Shown piece after piece: positions 1 to 7,071 of a stretch of DNA of 64,000 bases. A program made the translations under genes and the position numbers. This DNA comes from Rhodococcus sp. HNM0563 (GTDB lineage Bacteria; Actinomycetota; Actinomycetes; Mycobacteriales; Mycobacteriaceae), in NCBI RefSeq assembly GCF_012726195.1, contig NZ_JAASAF010000008.1, positions 187,147-251,146 on the forward strand, in the 5' to 3' direction. Within the stretch, counting starts at the first letter, position 1, and each line of letters starts with the position of its first letter. The notes under the pieces were generated by a model. It did not search any database, was not told the origin of the DNA, and saw only the letters and a list, made by a program, of their open reading frames with translations.

Positions 1-236
1 AGTACCGCCAGCTGCACGGAGCGTCGGTGTTCCTGCTCGATCTCTTCATAATCGGACACTGTGGTGCCGTCGGCCACCCGGCCCGCACGGCCGATTGCAC
101 CTGATGCGAAGGCGAGTGATTCCGCGAGCGTCGTCTTTCCCGTGGCGCTGCACCCGACCAGCGCGACGTTGCGTATGGCGTCCGGCGTTTCTGCAACGGG
201 CGCCTGCCGAGTACGTGATGCGGTGCGATCTGACAT
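1..236 (-). CDS. Elongation factor G-like translation GTPase, 5' end only
   Basis: The reading frame starts at an ATG on the minus strand (236) and runs off the left edge, so only about 78 N-terminal residues are seen. A P-loop, GCSATGKT, sits at residues 28-35 and is followed by a segment close to the G1/switch I region of EF-G-like proteins (SGAIGRAGRVADGTT, then SDYEEIEQEHRRS). Full-length relatives have about 700 residues and belong to the EF-G2/FusA2 group of ribosome-associated GTPases whose role is less clear than that of canonical EF-G. An AGGAG ribosome-binding site lies 6-7 bases before the ATG. The gene diverges from the secreted-protein gene at 461. The family call is fairly safe; the EF-G2 subgroup is inference. 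Confidence 0.8.
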   Translation of the reverse strand, partial: MSDRTASRTRQAPVAETPDAIRNVALVGCSATGKTTLAESLAFASGAIGRAGRVADGTTVSDYEEIEQEHRRSVQLAV

Positions 237-460
237 CGACCTGCTCCTCGTGTCGCTTCCGCCCAGTTTAGGCAGCGACACGGCTGCGGCGGTCCCCTTT
301 CGATCATCGGGAGACGACGGGAACCGTCGAACACCGTGTGATGACGATGCGGCTACGTCTCGGTCTCGAGTCGCTCCGAGGTGCTAACGGGTGACGGAGC
401 CACGTCGACGACACCGGTGTCGGGGTACCCACCTTTCGAAAGTCGAAGGAGGCACCCACC

Positions 461-1618
461 ATGCGAACTCCCTCACGCGTACTCTCCGTGCTGTTCGGTT
501 CCGCTCTCGTCGTCGCACTGTCCGGAGTCGCTCTCGCGGACCCGTCGGAGACCGTCCCCACCACGACCGAGATCACAGCCACAACAACTGTGCCCTCAAC
601 AACTGTGCCCACAACTACTGCGCCGTCACTGCCGACGACGTCCGTGAACACCGACCCGGCGCCACCCGATGTCGGCATCGAGATGGGTACGGTGGCGATC
701 CGAGCGGCCACCCTTTCCGACGATCAGCCGGTTGCCGGTGTGTCGGTCGAAGTCGCGCGCTGCGACACCGGTGAGATCGTCGGGACACCGGCGACCGGTC
801 CGGAGGGAACCGCGAGCGTGTCGGTCCCACTCGGATGCCACACCGCCACGGCTGTGGGTTTCCCCGACGGCTACGACCCCGTGTCGGTAGGGCCATGGCA
901 GGTCGAGGTCACGGCTCCGGGACAGGTGCAGAGCGTGGGGTTCACCTTTGCTCGCTGGGCACCACCCGGAGAGGGCACGATCGATCTGCGGGCTCGCGAC
1001 CTCACTACCGGAACGCCGATCGCAGGAGTGACGGCGTCGGTGCGCTCCTGTGTCGAGGACGGGCCCTACGGTTACCTGACAACGGATATGGACGGTGCAG
1101 CGAGCGCGACGTTCCCGCTGAACTGCTACGAAGTGACCGCCACGACGATTCCTGCAGGCTCGACAGTAGTGTCCGGCGGACCGTTCACCGTCGAACTCGA
1201 TGCCCCGGGGGTCGTGCGCAGCGTCGAGGTCGTCCTCGACCGTTCATCTCCGCCGGATCCGCCGACGCCTACCGTGCAGGGACGAATCATCAAGATGGAC
1301 AGGATATCCGGTTCGCCTCTCGAGGGAGCGATCTTCGTCGTGGGTCCGTGCAACTCGGAGTGGAACCATCGTGAGGTCACAGGTGCGGACGGTCTGATCC
1401 CCCTCATGCTCGCCCCCGGGTGCTACGTGGCGAAGGAAATCAGCGCACCCGACGGGTACATCGCGGACACCGCCCCGATCACATTCACCGCGACAGAGGG
1501 TGAGTACTTCACCGTCCAGGCACTGAACATGCCCGAGAACCCCGGGCCGGTCTTCCGCAATCCCGACCTTCGCGTACCGGTGCGGTCGATACCGGCCGGC
1601 CCGGTCGAAAGGCCCTGA
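461..1618 (+). CDS. Secreted protein with three Cna-B/SpaA-like repeats
   Basis: 385 residues. A Sec signal peptide ends at LALA (about residue 26), followed by a Thr/Pro/Val-rich linker (about 27-66) with repeated TTVPTT-like units. Three prealbumin-like repeats follow at about 77-163, 174-262 and 273-358. Each contains two cysteines, one early (RC, SC, PC) and one before the fourth strand (GC, NC, GC), suggesting a disulfide within each repeat. Only the third also shows the Lys (IIKMD), Glu (KEISAP) and Asn (ALNMP) pattern of self-formed isopeptide bonds in SpaA domains. There is no LPXTG-type signal and no C-terminal membrane helix, so it is probably released or loosely attached. A GAAGGAGG site precedes the ATG. 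The sortase gene begins one base after its stop, suggesting co-transcription. Confidence 0.75.
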   Translation: MRTPSRVLSVLFGSALVVALSGVALADPSETVPTTTEITATTTVPSTTVPTTTAPSLPTTSVNTDPAPPDVGIEMGTVAIRAATLSDDQPVAGVSVEVARCDTGEIVGTPATGPEGTASVSVPLGCHTATAVGFPDGYDPVSVGPWQVEVTAPGQVQSVGFTFARWAPPGEGTIDLRARDLTTGTPIAGVTASVRSCVEDGPYGYLTTDMDGAASATFPLNCYEVTATTIPAGSTVVSGGPFTVELDAPGVVRSVEVVLDRSSPPDPPTPTVQGRIIKMDRISGSPLEGAIFVVGPCNSEWNHREVTGADGLIPLMLAPGCYVAKEISAPDGYIADTAPITFTATEGEYFTVQALNMPENPGPVFRNPDLRVPVRSIPAGPVERP

Positions 1619-1619
1619 G

Positions 1620-2234
1620 ATGCGCGCCCGGGTACTTCTCGCAGCGTTGGCGGCGGCCGTTCTCGTCCTCGCGGGAGCCTGTTCCTCGGATGCCCCCACC
1701 ACAGGCTCGGAGGTCTCCCCACCTACCACTCGGCAGGAGGATGGTAAGCGCGATATGCCGCCGCCGGTGATGGCGATCGCCGACGACCCGGCCGTGCCGG
1801 TGGCTCTGACCATCGGCGAGGACTCCGCCCCGACGGATCCGGTCGCGACCGATACCGCGGGTGTCCTGATGCCCCCACAGGATGTGTCGCGGTTGGGATG
1901 GTGGGCGGATTCGGCGCTACCCGGATCCGGGACCGGATCGATCGTCGTCACAGGGCACGTCGACGACGTCGAGCAGGGTGACGGATTCGCCGTGCGTTTC
2001 ACCGAACTCGACGAAGGTGACGAGGTGACCTTGTCGCTGGGAGGCGGATCGAGGCACCAGTACCGTGTCGATCGGGTCGTCAGTGTCGGTAAGGGCGGGG
2101 ACGTGCCGTTCGACGAAGTGAACCGACTCGGCGGACCGGAAACGTTGGTGCTGGTCACGTGCGGCGGTGAGTTCGTGGGGCCGCCGTTGGGTTATGCGAA
2201 CAACGACTTCGTCTTCGCGACACCGACAACGTGA
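1620..2234 (+). CDS. Class F-type sortase-domain protein, possible lipoprotein
   Basis: 204 residues. The N-terminus is a hydrophobic export signal ending at LAGAC, close to a lipobox though with Ala at -3. The C-terminal half is a sortase barrel: WWADSA, then the catalytic-His motif GHVD (about residue 112), then the Cys motif LVTCGG (about 181). In sortases a third catalytic residue, Arg, lies on the strand after the Cys. Here the last 23 residues contain no arginine and end NNDFVFATP, so activity is uncertain. The gene follows the Cna-B-type protein with a one-base gap. That neighbour has no recognisable sortase signal, so it may not be the substrate. The sortase fold is confident; transpeptidase function is not. 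Confidence 0.75.
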   Translation: MRARVLLAALAAAVLVLAGACSSDAPTTGSEVSPPTTRQEDGKRDMPPPVMAIADDPAVPVALTIGEDSAPTDPVATDTAGVLMPPQDVSRLGWWADSALPGSGTGSIVVTGHVDDVEQGDGFAVRFTELDEGDEVTLSLGGGSRHQYRVDRVVSVGKGGDVPFDEVNRLGGPETLVLVTCGGEFVGPPLGYANNDFVFATPTT

Positions 2235-2750
2235 TCAGGTGTCGCTGCGGGGATAATCGAACAGCGATCCCTGGATCAACATTCTGACTGCGGCGTGGGT
2301 GGCCCGATACTGCTCGGGTGTGGCGGTCGCGGCATGGTCGTGCAGACCCCGAAGCACCGTGATGATCGCGTCCGTTGCACCTGCCGTGCCGGTGTTGAGG
2401 ATGCCTTCCCGGGCGGCCTGATCGATGATTCCGGCGATCACGTCGTGTAGCGATGTGAAGATCACGTCGCTGTCTTCACCCAGATGGAGATGTTCGGCGT
2501 TTTCCATCCGCAGTGCGCGGTCGAACGCCACGGAGTGAGGATTCTCGAGCAGAACGGCAGCGCCCTCGTCGAGTACCGCCAGGAGCTTCGCCCGAACACC
2601 GTCGGCTCGCTCGGCCGCGGCCTCCAAGCGCGGCAGGGTCACCTGCGCGATAGCGGTGAAGGCGGCCTTGACCAGTTCGGCCTTGTTGGGAAAGTAGTGG
2701 TCGAGAAGAGTCGATACCGCCTGCTCGATCGGCACGCGGTGTCCTGTTCT
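2235..2750 (-). pseudogene. TetR/AcrR-type regulator, N-terminal DNA-binding part lost
   Basis: The leftward frame encodes the C-terminal roughly 165 residues of a TetR-family regulator. It is recognisable from the end of the HTH (LLDHYFPNKAELVKAAF) through an all-helical ligand domain ending LFDYPRSDT. Upstream of that, the usual first 40-50 residues with helices 1-3 of the HTH are absent or scrambled: the motif reads PIEQAVSTLLDHYF where relatives have an intact turn-helix spacing. No start codon with a ribosome-binding site is seen near 2750. The frame stays open further right only because it lies opposite the Rieske fragment. The stop abuts that of the convergent sortase gene. Most likely a non-functional remnant left by a deletion that also cut the divergent Rieske gene. 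Confidence 0.65.
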
Positions 2751-2753
2751 CCG

Positions 2754-3374
2754 TTCGAGGTCGCGCACGTCGACGAATTCACTGCCGAGGGGCAGGTCCA
2801 GGGGATTCGTGAACTGCCCGAGACGTTTCCATCGATCATGCGGGTCCTCCCACGCTTCGAGGAAATAGTCGACAGCCACCGCACCGACGGCCGGGCACTG
2901 TCGTTCCCCGACGGGGTCACTGCGCGAACCGTCCTGCAGCGAGCCACGCGGGAGGTTCTGACGGAATCGGGTCTCGACGTCTCCGGCCTCACAGACGCTC
3001 AGATGAGCGACAACCACGGTTGGGTCCTGTTCCCCAACTTCTTCATGACGGTTCGTGCAGGTGAAGCCACAGTGATTCTTGCCCAGCCCGACCCGGAGGG
3101 CGACCCGAATCGATGCGTCTGGCAGATCATCAGCGTCATGTTCCTGCCCGACGAGATGAAGGACGCGCTGCGCGCAACACCCATCGAGGTGAAGGAACCG
3201 GGCGAGTTCAAGTATTTCGAAGCGCTCCAGCAGGATTACGAACAGATGCCTCGCCAGCAGCGGGGCCTGCGCAACGAGGCGCTCGACCATCTTCTTCTCG
3301 TGTCGGAGGAAGTGGTTGTGGCGCACTTTCATTCTGTGCTCGACCGTTACCTCGGTGCGAGTGAGCGGGCCTGA
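2754..3374 (+). pseudogene. Rieske non-heme iron oxygenase alpha subunit, C-terminal fragment
   Basis: The frame encodes about 206 residues matching the C-terminal catalytic (SRPBCC) part of aromatic-ring-hydroxylating dioxygenase alpha subunits. It begins FEVAHVDEFTAEGQVQG, which aligns in pattern to the W-K-x-x-x-D-x-F-x-E-x-Y-H-V-Q-G region. It continues through SDNHGWVLFPNF and QPDPEGDPNRC to YLGASERA. The N-terminal Rieske [2Fe-2S] domain (CxH...CxxH, about 200 residues) is missing. The first iron-ligand region reads EGQVQG in place of the usual Y-H-V-Q-G histidine motif. No plausible start codon with a ribosome-binding site lies at the junction, because upstream sequence is the antisense of the TetR fragment. 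It is a remnant; the C-terminal family assignment is good. Confidence 0.7.
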
Positions 3375-3478
3375 TCCACACGTTCGCAACCGGAACCACA
3401 CCACAGCACCAGGAGAGGGACACGGAACTACGCGAAATTGTCGACGTCGCTGACGATTACACCGGACGAGCACGCACT

Positions 3479-3892
3479 GTGCTCGAATACAGCCTGCTCA
3501 TGAAGTCTCTCGTGGACCTCGCCAAAGAGCCGGGGTTCTCGAAGGAAGGCTGGGCGCCCCTCGCCGAACTCGTCGCCACGGACGAGTTCGTGCGGGTCGG
3601 GAACTTCAAGGAGGTGATGAACTGGTCCGAATACGTCGAGTTTCTCACCGGCTGGGCCGGCTCGTCGCAGTGGGCAGGATCCTTCAGGCGCATCACCGAA
3701 ACACCGGACGTCGTCTTCCTCGAGCTCGAGGAACGAAGCAGCGTGGGTGATTTCTCCAGCGTGGTCAATTCTGTATCGGTTTACGAATTCGACGACGCCG
3801 GGAAGATTTCCCATATCGACGTCTACCTGCAGATGGCGCTTCCCGAGAGCGCCATGCTCGGCAGTTACGAAGACGTTCAGATCTCCGAATAG
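3479..3892 (+). CDS. NTF2/SnoaL-like protein, start uncertain
   Basis: 137 residues from a GTG start, with the cone-like alpha+beta pattern of NTF2/SnoaL proteins: an N-terminal helix (LEYSLLMKSLVDLAKEP), a central WAGS region, and C-terminal strands ending in KISHIDVYLQMAL. Such proteins act as small isomerases/cyclases or as beta subunits of ring-hydroxylating oxygenases. The position downstream of the Rieske remnant suits the latter, but this is inference. No ribosome-binding site precedes the GTG. Protein-like sequence continues in frame upstream to 3422, where an ACG codon sits six bases after a GGAG site (3412-3415) with no ATG or GTG nearby. The native start may therefore have been lost or be non-canonical. 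Confidence 0.5.
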   Translation: MLEYSLLMKSLVDLAKEPGFSKEGWAPLAELVATDEFVRVGNFKEVMNWSEYVEFLTGWAGSSQWAGSFRRITETPDVVFLELEERSSVGDFSSVVNSVSVYEFDDAGKISHIDVYLQMALPESAMLGSYEDVQISE

Positions 3893-3934
3893 CGTTCCAT
3901 TCCAACCGGAAAGCATTCACTCGAAAGGCTGTAG

Positions 3935-4042
3935 ATGTCCCTGGAAGAGCGTATGAGCCAGCACCGGCGAGTGGCCGAGAGCTACCGGAACGCATACCTG
4001 CGTGAGGGCGTGAAGGACGCGACGATGGAGGCCGAAGCCTGA
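3935..4042 (+). CDS. Small ORF of 35 residues, unknown function
   Basis: A short frame starting at ATG, preceded by GAAAGG nine bases upstream, and ending in a TGATG overlap with the TauD-like gene. The product begins MSLEERMSQHRRVAESYRNAYL and is highly charged and probably helical, with no signal peptide or motif I recognise. The ribosome-binding site and the translational coupling suggest it is translated. It could be a genuine small protein or the 5' stub of a larger gene whose remainder was deleted, which fits the other lesions in this cluster. I do not recognise a family. Confidence 0.35.
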   Translation: MSLEERMSQHRRVAESYRNAYLREGVKDATMEAEA

Positions 4043-4848
4043 TGGAGTCTGTGGCAATCACCCCGTTGTTCGGTACGGAATTTCGGGGAGTGGACACTCT
4101 CGACGACGACATCGTCGCGGCCCGCATCGCCGAGGCCCTGAAGTGGCGGGGTGTCGTACTCATCCGCGGACTGCATCTCGACGACGACGCACAGATCGCC
4201 TTCAGCCGGCGACTCGGCGATCTGGTGGAACCGGTGCGAAACGAGAAGATCATGACGGTCTCGCTCGACCCGGAGAAGACAGCGGCGGCAGAGTACCTCG
4301 CCGGGACCTTCAGCTGGCACATCGACGACACCACGAACAAGGTCCCGGCGAAAGTCACCACACTGACGGCGCGGCAGGTCGCCGAAGTCGGAGGCAGAAC
4401 CGAGTTCGCCAGTACGTACGCAGCGTACGAGAACATGTCCGAGCACGAGAAGAAAAGATACGGGGGGCTGCGGGTCGTCCACAGTTTCGAGGCCGCACAG
4501 CGCACCGTGTACCCGGATCCCACCGACGAGCAGGTCGAGTTGTGGCGCATGCTGCCGCAGAACGAATCGTCGCTGATCTGGGACCGTCGTGACGGACGAC
4601 GTTCGCTGGTGCTGGGCGCGACAGCAGATCATGTCGTCGGCATGGATCCGGAGCGAAGTCGCAGGTTGCTCGACGAAGTACTGGCGTGGAGCACGCAGAA
4701 GCAATTCTCCTACCTGCATGAATGGGAGGTCGGAGATTTCGTCCTGTGGGACAACACGGGGATCCTGCACCGTGCAGAATCGTACGATCCCGCATCCGGG
4801 CGGCTGATGCAGCGGACGACCATCGTCGGGGATGAGCCGTGGACGTGA
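4042..4848 (+). CDS. TauD/TfdA-family Fe(II)/2-oxoglutarate dioxygenase
   Basis: 268 residues, a typical length. The facial-triad start HxD appears as WHIDDT (about residues 93-97), and the distal His is in ILHRAESYDP (about 239), followed by the 2-oxoglutarate-binding Arg region (GRLMQRTTI). An N-terminal GVVLIRGL segment is also typical. Relatives hydroxylate substrates such as taurine, 2,4-D, steroids or alkyl acids while decarboxylating 2-oxoglutarate; the substrate here is unknown. It overlaps the small ORF by one base at its ATG, and the following dehydrogenase frame overlaps its end. Unlike its neighbours it looks intact. Confidence 0.85.
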   Translation: MESVAITPLFGTEFRGVDTLDDDIVAARIAEALKWRGVVLIRGLHLDDDAQIAFSRRLGDLVEPVRNEKIMTVSLDPEKTAAAEYLAGTFSWHIDDTTNKVPAKVTTLTARQVAEVGGRTEFASTYAAYENMSEHEKKRYGGLRVVHSFEAAQRTVYPDPTDEQVELWRMLPQNESSLIWDRRDGRRSLVLGATADHVVGMDPERSRRLLDEVLAWSTQKQFSYLHEWEVGDFVLWDNTGILHRAESYDPASGRLMQRTTIVGDEPWT

Positions 4849-5369
4849 GGACGGCTGTGGTGACCGGTGGTGGATCGGGGATCGGCAAGGCGGTCGCCGC
4901 CCGGTTGCGCAAGGACGGGTATCAGGTGGCCGTGTTCGATATCGCTCCGTCGGGAGGGGAACTCGAGTACAAGGTCGACGTCACGGATCGCGCTCAGGTC
5001 GATGCCGACTGGGGGCGCATCGTCAACATCTCGTCGTCGAGTACCCACTCGGGGCAGCCGTTCATGTCGTCCTATGTTGCGGCGAAGTCGGGAGTCAACG
5101 GGCTCACGAAGTCACTTGCACTCGAATACGGCCCACAAGGGATCACGGTCAACGCCGTACCACCGGGATTCGTGAACACTCCGATGCTGCGACGCGCAGA
5201 GGGGAAAGGCTTGCTCGGCGGCTCCATCGAGGAACACATCGAGCGAACCCCGGTGCGGAGGGCGGGCCGTCCCGAGGATATCGCGGCTGCCTGTTCTTTC
5301 CTGATCCGCGAGGAGGCCGGTTACATCACCGGGCAGATTCTCGGCGTCAATGGCGGGCGCAACACGTGA
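4845..5369 (+). pseudogene. Short-chain dehydrogenase/reductase with internal in-frame deletion
   Basis: The frame encodes 174 residues from a GTG in a GTGA overlap with the upstream stop (an alternative GTG lies at 4839). The NAD(P)-binding motif TGGGSGIG is present at about residues 7-14, and so is the active-site part (NISSSS...YVAAK), then NAVPPGF and GQILGVNGG. Sequence jumps from DVTDRAQVDA directly to DWGRIVNISS. About 70-75 residues normally found there are missing, including the NNAG motif, the catalytic Asn helix and part of the dimer interface. Normal relatives have about 245-255 residues. The reading frame survives, but a folded enzyme is unlikely. Closest in pattern to 3-oxoacyl-ACP-reductase/hydroxyacyl-CoA-dehydrogenase-like SDRs. 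Confidence 0.7.
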
Positions 5370-5679
5370 TCGACGCGCCTGGGCGCGACCGAAAACATAC
5401 CCATAGGGAAAGTTTATCCACCGCGAAATAACGTATTTCAAGAATGAGAATTGCGTTATTGACAATCGAGTATGTGAGTTGCACCATATGTGAGTCGATC
5501 GCGGATCGGACGCGCTCGATGTGGTCGGGGGGACTACGGGGCAGAGGGGTCGAAACGGCAGCATTTCTGAGCAACGCGCGGTGAGTGGCATCGATTCGTT
5601 CTGTCGATGGGGCACTCTCCCTGAGATTCTCCGGGCGTGGGGATAGCCCGAATCATCGACACGGCCGGCGACGGCCCGG
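5370..5679. other. Intergenic region upstream of the Liv-type operon
   Basis: 310 bases without a convincing gene. The first half is noticeably richer in A+T than its surroundings and holds an inverted repeat and a promoter-like TTGACA (described separately). The second half is GC-rich and featureless until the ATG of the substrate-binding protein. A leftward open frame through this stretch (5574-5347) has no ribosome-binding site or recognisable protein features. Confidence 0.6.
5427..5487 (+). promoter_or_regulatory. Inverted repeat overlapping a promoter-like -35
   Basis: AATAACG (5427-5433) and CGTTATT (5454-5460) form a perfect 7-base inverted repeat separated by 20 A/T-rich bases. The right arm overlaps TTGACA (5459-5464), an exact sigma70-type -35 hexamer. 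With a 17-base spacer a weak -10 (CACCAT, 5482-5487) follows. The arrangement suits repressor or activator control of the importer operon that starts at 5680. Which protein binds is unknown; the neighbouring TetR gene is broken. Confidence 0.45.
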
Positions 5680-7071
5680 ATGAAGGACTCCAATTTGAAA
5701 TTACACAAGGTGGTTGTGGCGTTCGCGGCTCTCGCAGTACTCGCGACCGGATGTGGTGGCAGAGAAGGCGCAGAGGAGATCGACTCGGGCTCAGGCCAGT
5801 CGGACTCGACAGCGACAGCGAACTTCGGCGACCTGACCGAAGTATGCGGCCCGGGCGATGCGTCCACGGCCTCGGCCCAAGGCGTGACCGCCGATTCGAT
5901 CGAGGTCGGAGTGTTCTCCGACATCGGATTCACCAAGAACTCCGAATTCGTCGACACCGCAAAGGTGTTCACCTCGTGGTGCAACGAGGCCGGTGGAATC
6001 AACGGTCGTGAGCTCATCGCCAATACGCGCGATTCCAAACTTATGGAGCCGCGCCAGCGGATGATCGAGGCGTGCCGCGACGACTTCGCCCTGGTCGGGG
6101 GTGGTGCAGCACTCGACGGGCTCGGTGTCGAAACGCGGCTCGAGTGCCTGCTGCCGAGCTTCCCCGCCCAGGCCGTGCAGGAGAAGTCCGCTGGCGCCGA
6201 CCTCGAGGTTGCGGCATCACCTTCGAAGATTCCCGGGTACGACAACTACGCCGGTATTCGTACCTGGCTGATGGACGAGGCATACCCGGAATCGAAGGGC
6301 GCCATCGGCATGCTGAACGGCGATGCCGCGGTCTCCAAGCTGATCGGCGACATCAACCGGGAGACACTCGTCGACCTCGGTGCCACCATCGTCTACGACG
6401 AGCTGTTCCCACTGTCGGGCGTGACGGACTGGACTCCCTATGCGCAGGCCATCAAGTCCAGCGGTGTCCGCGGCCTGGTCTTCCTCGGCACGTTCGACTC
6501 GCTTTCCAAGCTCGAAGAGTCCCTCACCAACATGGACTACAAGCTCGACTGGATCGACGCCAACAACAACGCGTACAACGATCAGTTCATCCAGTTGTTG
6601 GGCAGGTCTGCGGACTTCCAGAACAACGTCGTCGACCTCAGCGGTGTCGCTCCACTCGAGAGCGATGAGCCTGCGGTCGAAGAACTGAAGGCGTTGTTCG
6701 ACGAGTACGCGCCCGGAAGTCAGATCACACTTCCCGCGATGCGCGCGTGGTCCTCGTGGCTGCTCTTCGCGAAAGCGGCCACAGCCTGTGGCGACGACCT
6801 GACACGAAAGTGCCTCTACGAGAACGCACGTGAAGAAACTGCGTGGACCGGCGGAGGGCTTCATGTCGCCAACGATCTGGCGGAACCGCTCCCGCCGCAG
6901 CCTTGCTTCAACGTCGAGCGTGCGACGTCCGATGGGTGGGAACCCGCAGACTTCGGGCCCGACAACGGCCTCTATCGATGCGACATCCCTGCGCGTGAGC
7001 TCTCTGAGGGTACATCGACTCCGCCGTTGTCCCTCGCCGATGTCGGCAAGAGTATGAACGACCTCGAATGA
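5680..7071 (+). CDS. ABC importer substrate-binding lipoprotein (Leu/Ile/Val-binding type)
   Basis: 463 residues. A lipoprotein signal ends at LATGC with the lipidated Cys at residue 25, so the protein is predicted to sit on the outer face of the membrane. The rest fits the periplasmic-binding-protein type I fold of branched-chain-amino-acid receptors: an opening strand IEVGVFSDIGFTKN, then CNEAGGINGRELIANTRDSK, then a paired-domain pattern. A TTG at residue 6 is an alternative start, and no strong ribosome-binding site is visible. It overlaps the permease start (TGATG). Receptors of this class bind amino acids, amides, urea, aromatic acids or steroid side-chain acids; the ligand cannot be read from sequence. 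Confidence 0.85.
   Translation: MKDSNLKLHKVVVAFAALAVLATGCGGREGAEEIDSGSGQSDSTATANFGDLTEVCGPGDASTASAQGVTADSIEVGVFSDIGFTKNSEFVDTAKVFTSWCNEAGGINGRELIANTRDSKLMEPRQRMIEACRDDFALVGGGAALDGLGVETRLECLLPSFPAQAVQEKSAGADLEVAASPSKIPGYDNYAGIRTWLMDEAYPESKGAIGMLNGDAAVSKLIGDINRETLVDLGATIVYDELFPLSGVTDWTPYAQAIKSSGVRGLVFLGTFDSLSKLEESLTNMDYKLDWIDANNNAYNDQFIQLLGRSADFQNNVVDLSGVAPLESDEPAVEELKALFDEYAPGSQITLPAMRAWSSWLLFAKAATACGDDLTRKCLYENAREETAWTGGGLHVANDLAEPLPPQPCFNVERATSDGWEPADFGPDNGLYRCDIPARELSEGTSTPPLSLADVGKSMNDLE

Noticed and set aside
580-640. Repeated units near the start of the Cna-B-type gene as a CRISPR-like or regulatory repeat
   Set aside because: They encode a Thr/Pro/Val-rich linker in frame and are short and imperfect.
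2484-2750. Possible N-terminal extension of the Rieske fragment
   Set aside because: This part is the reverse complement of the TetR coding frame and does not resemble a Rieske domain; the oxygenase-like sequence begins at about 2754.
5347-5574. A 75-codon minus-strand frame in the intergenic region
   Set aside because: No ribosome-binding site, no recognisable protein features, and it crosses the likely promoter.
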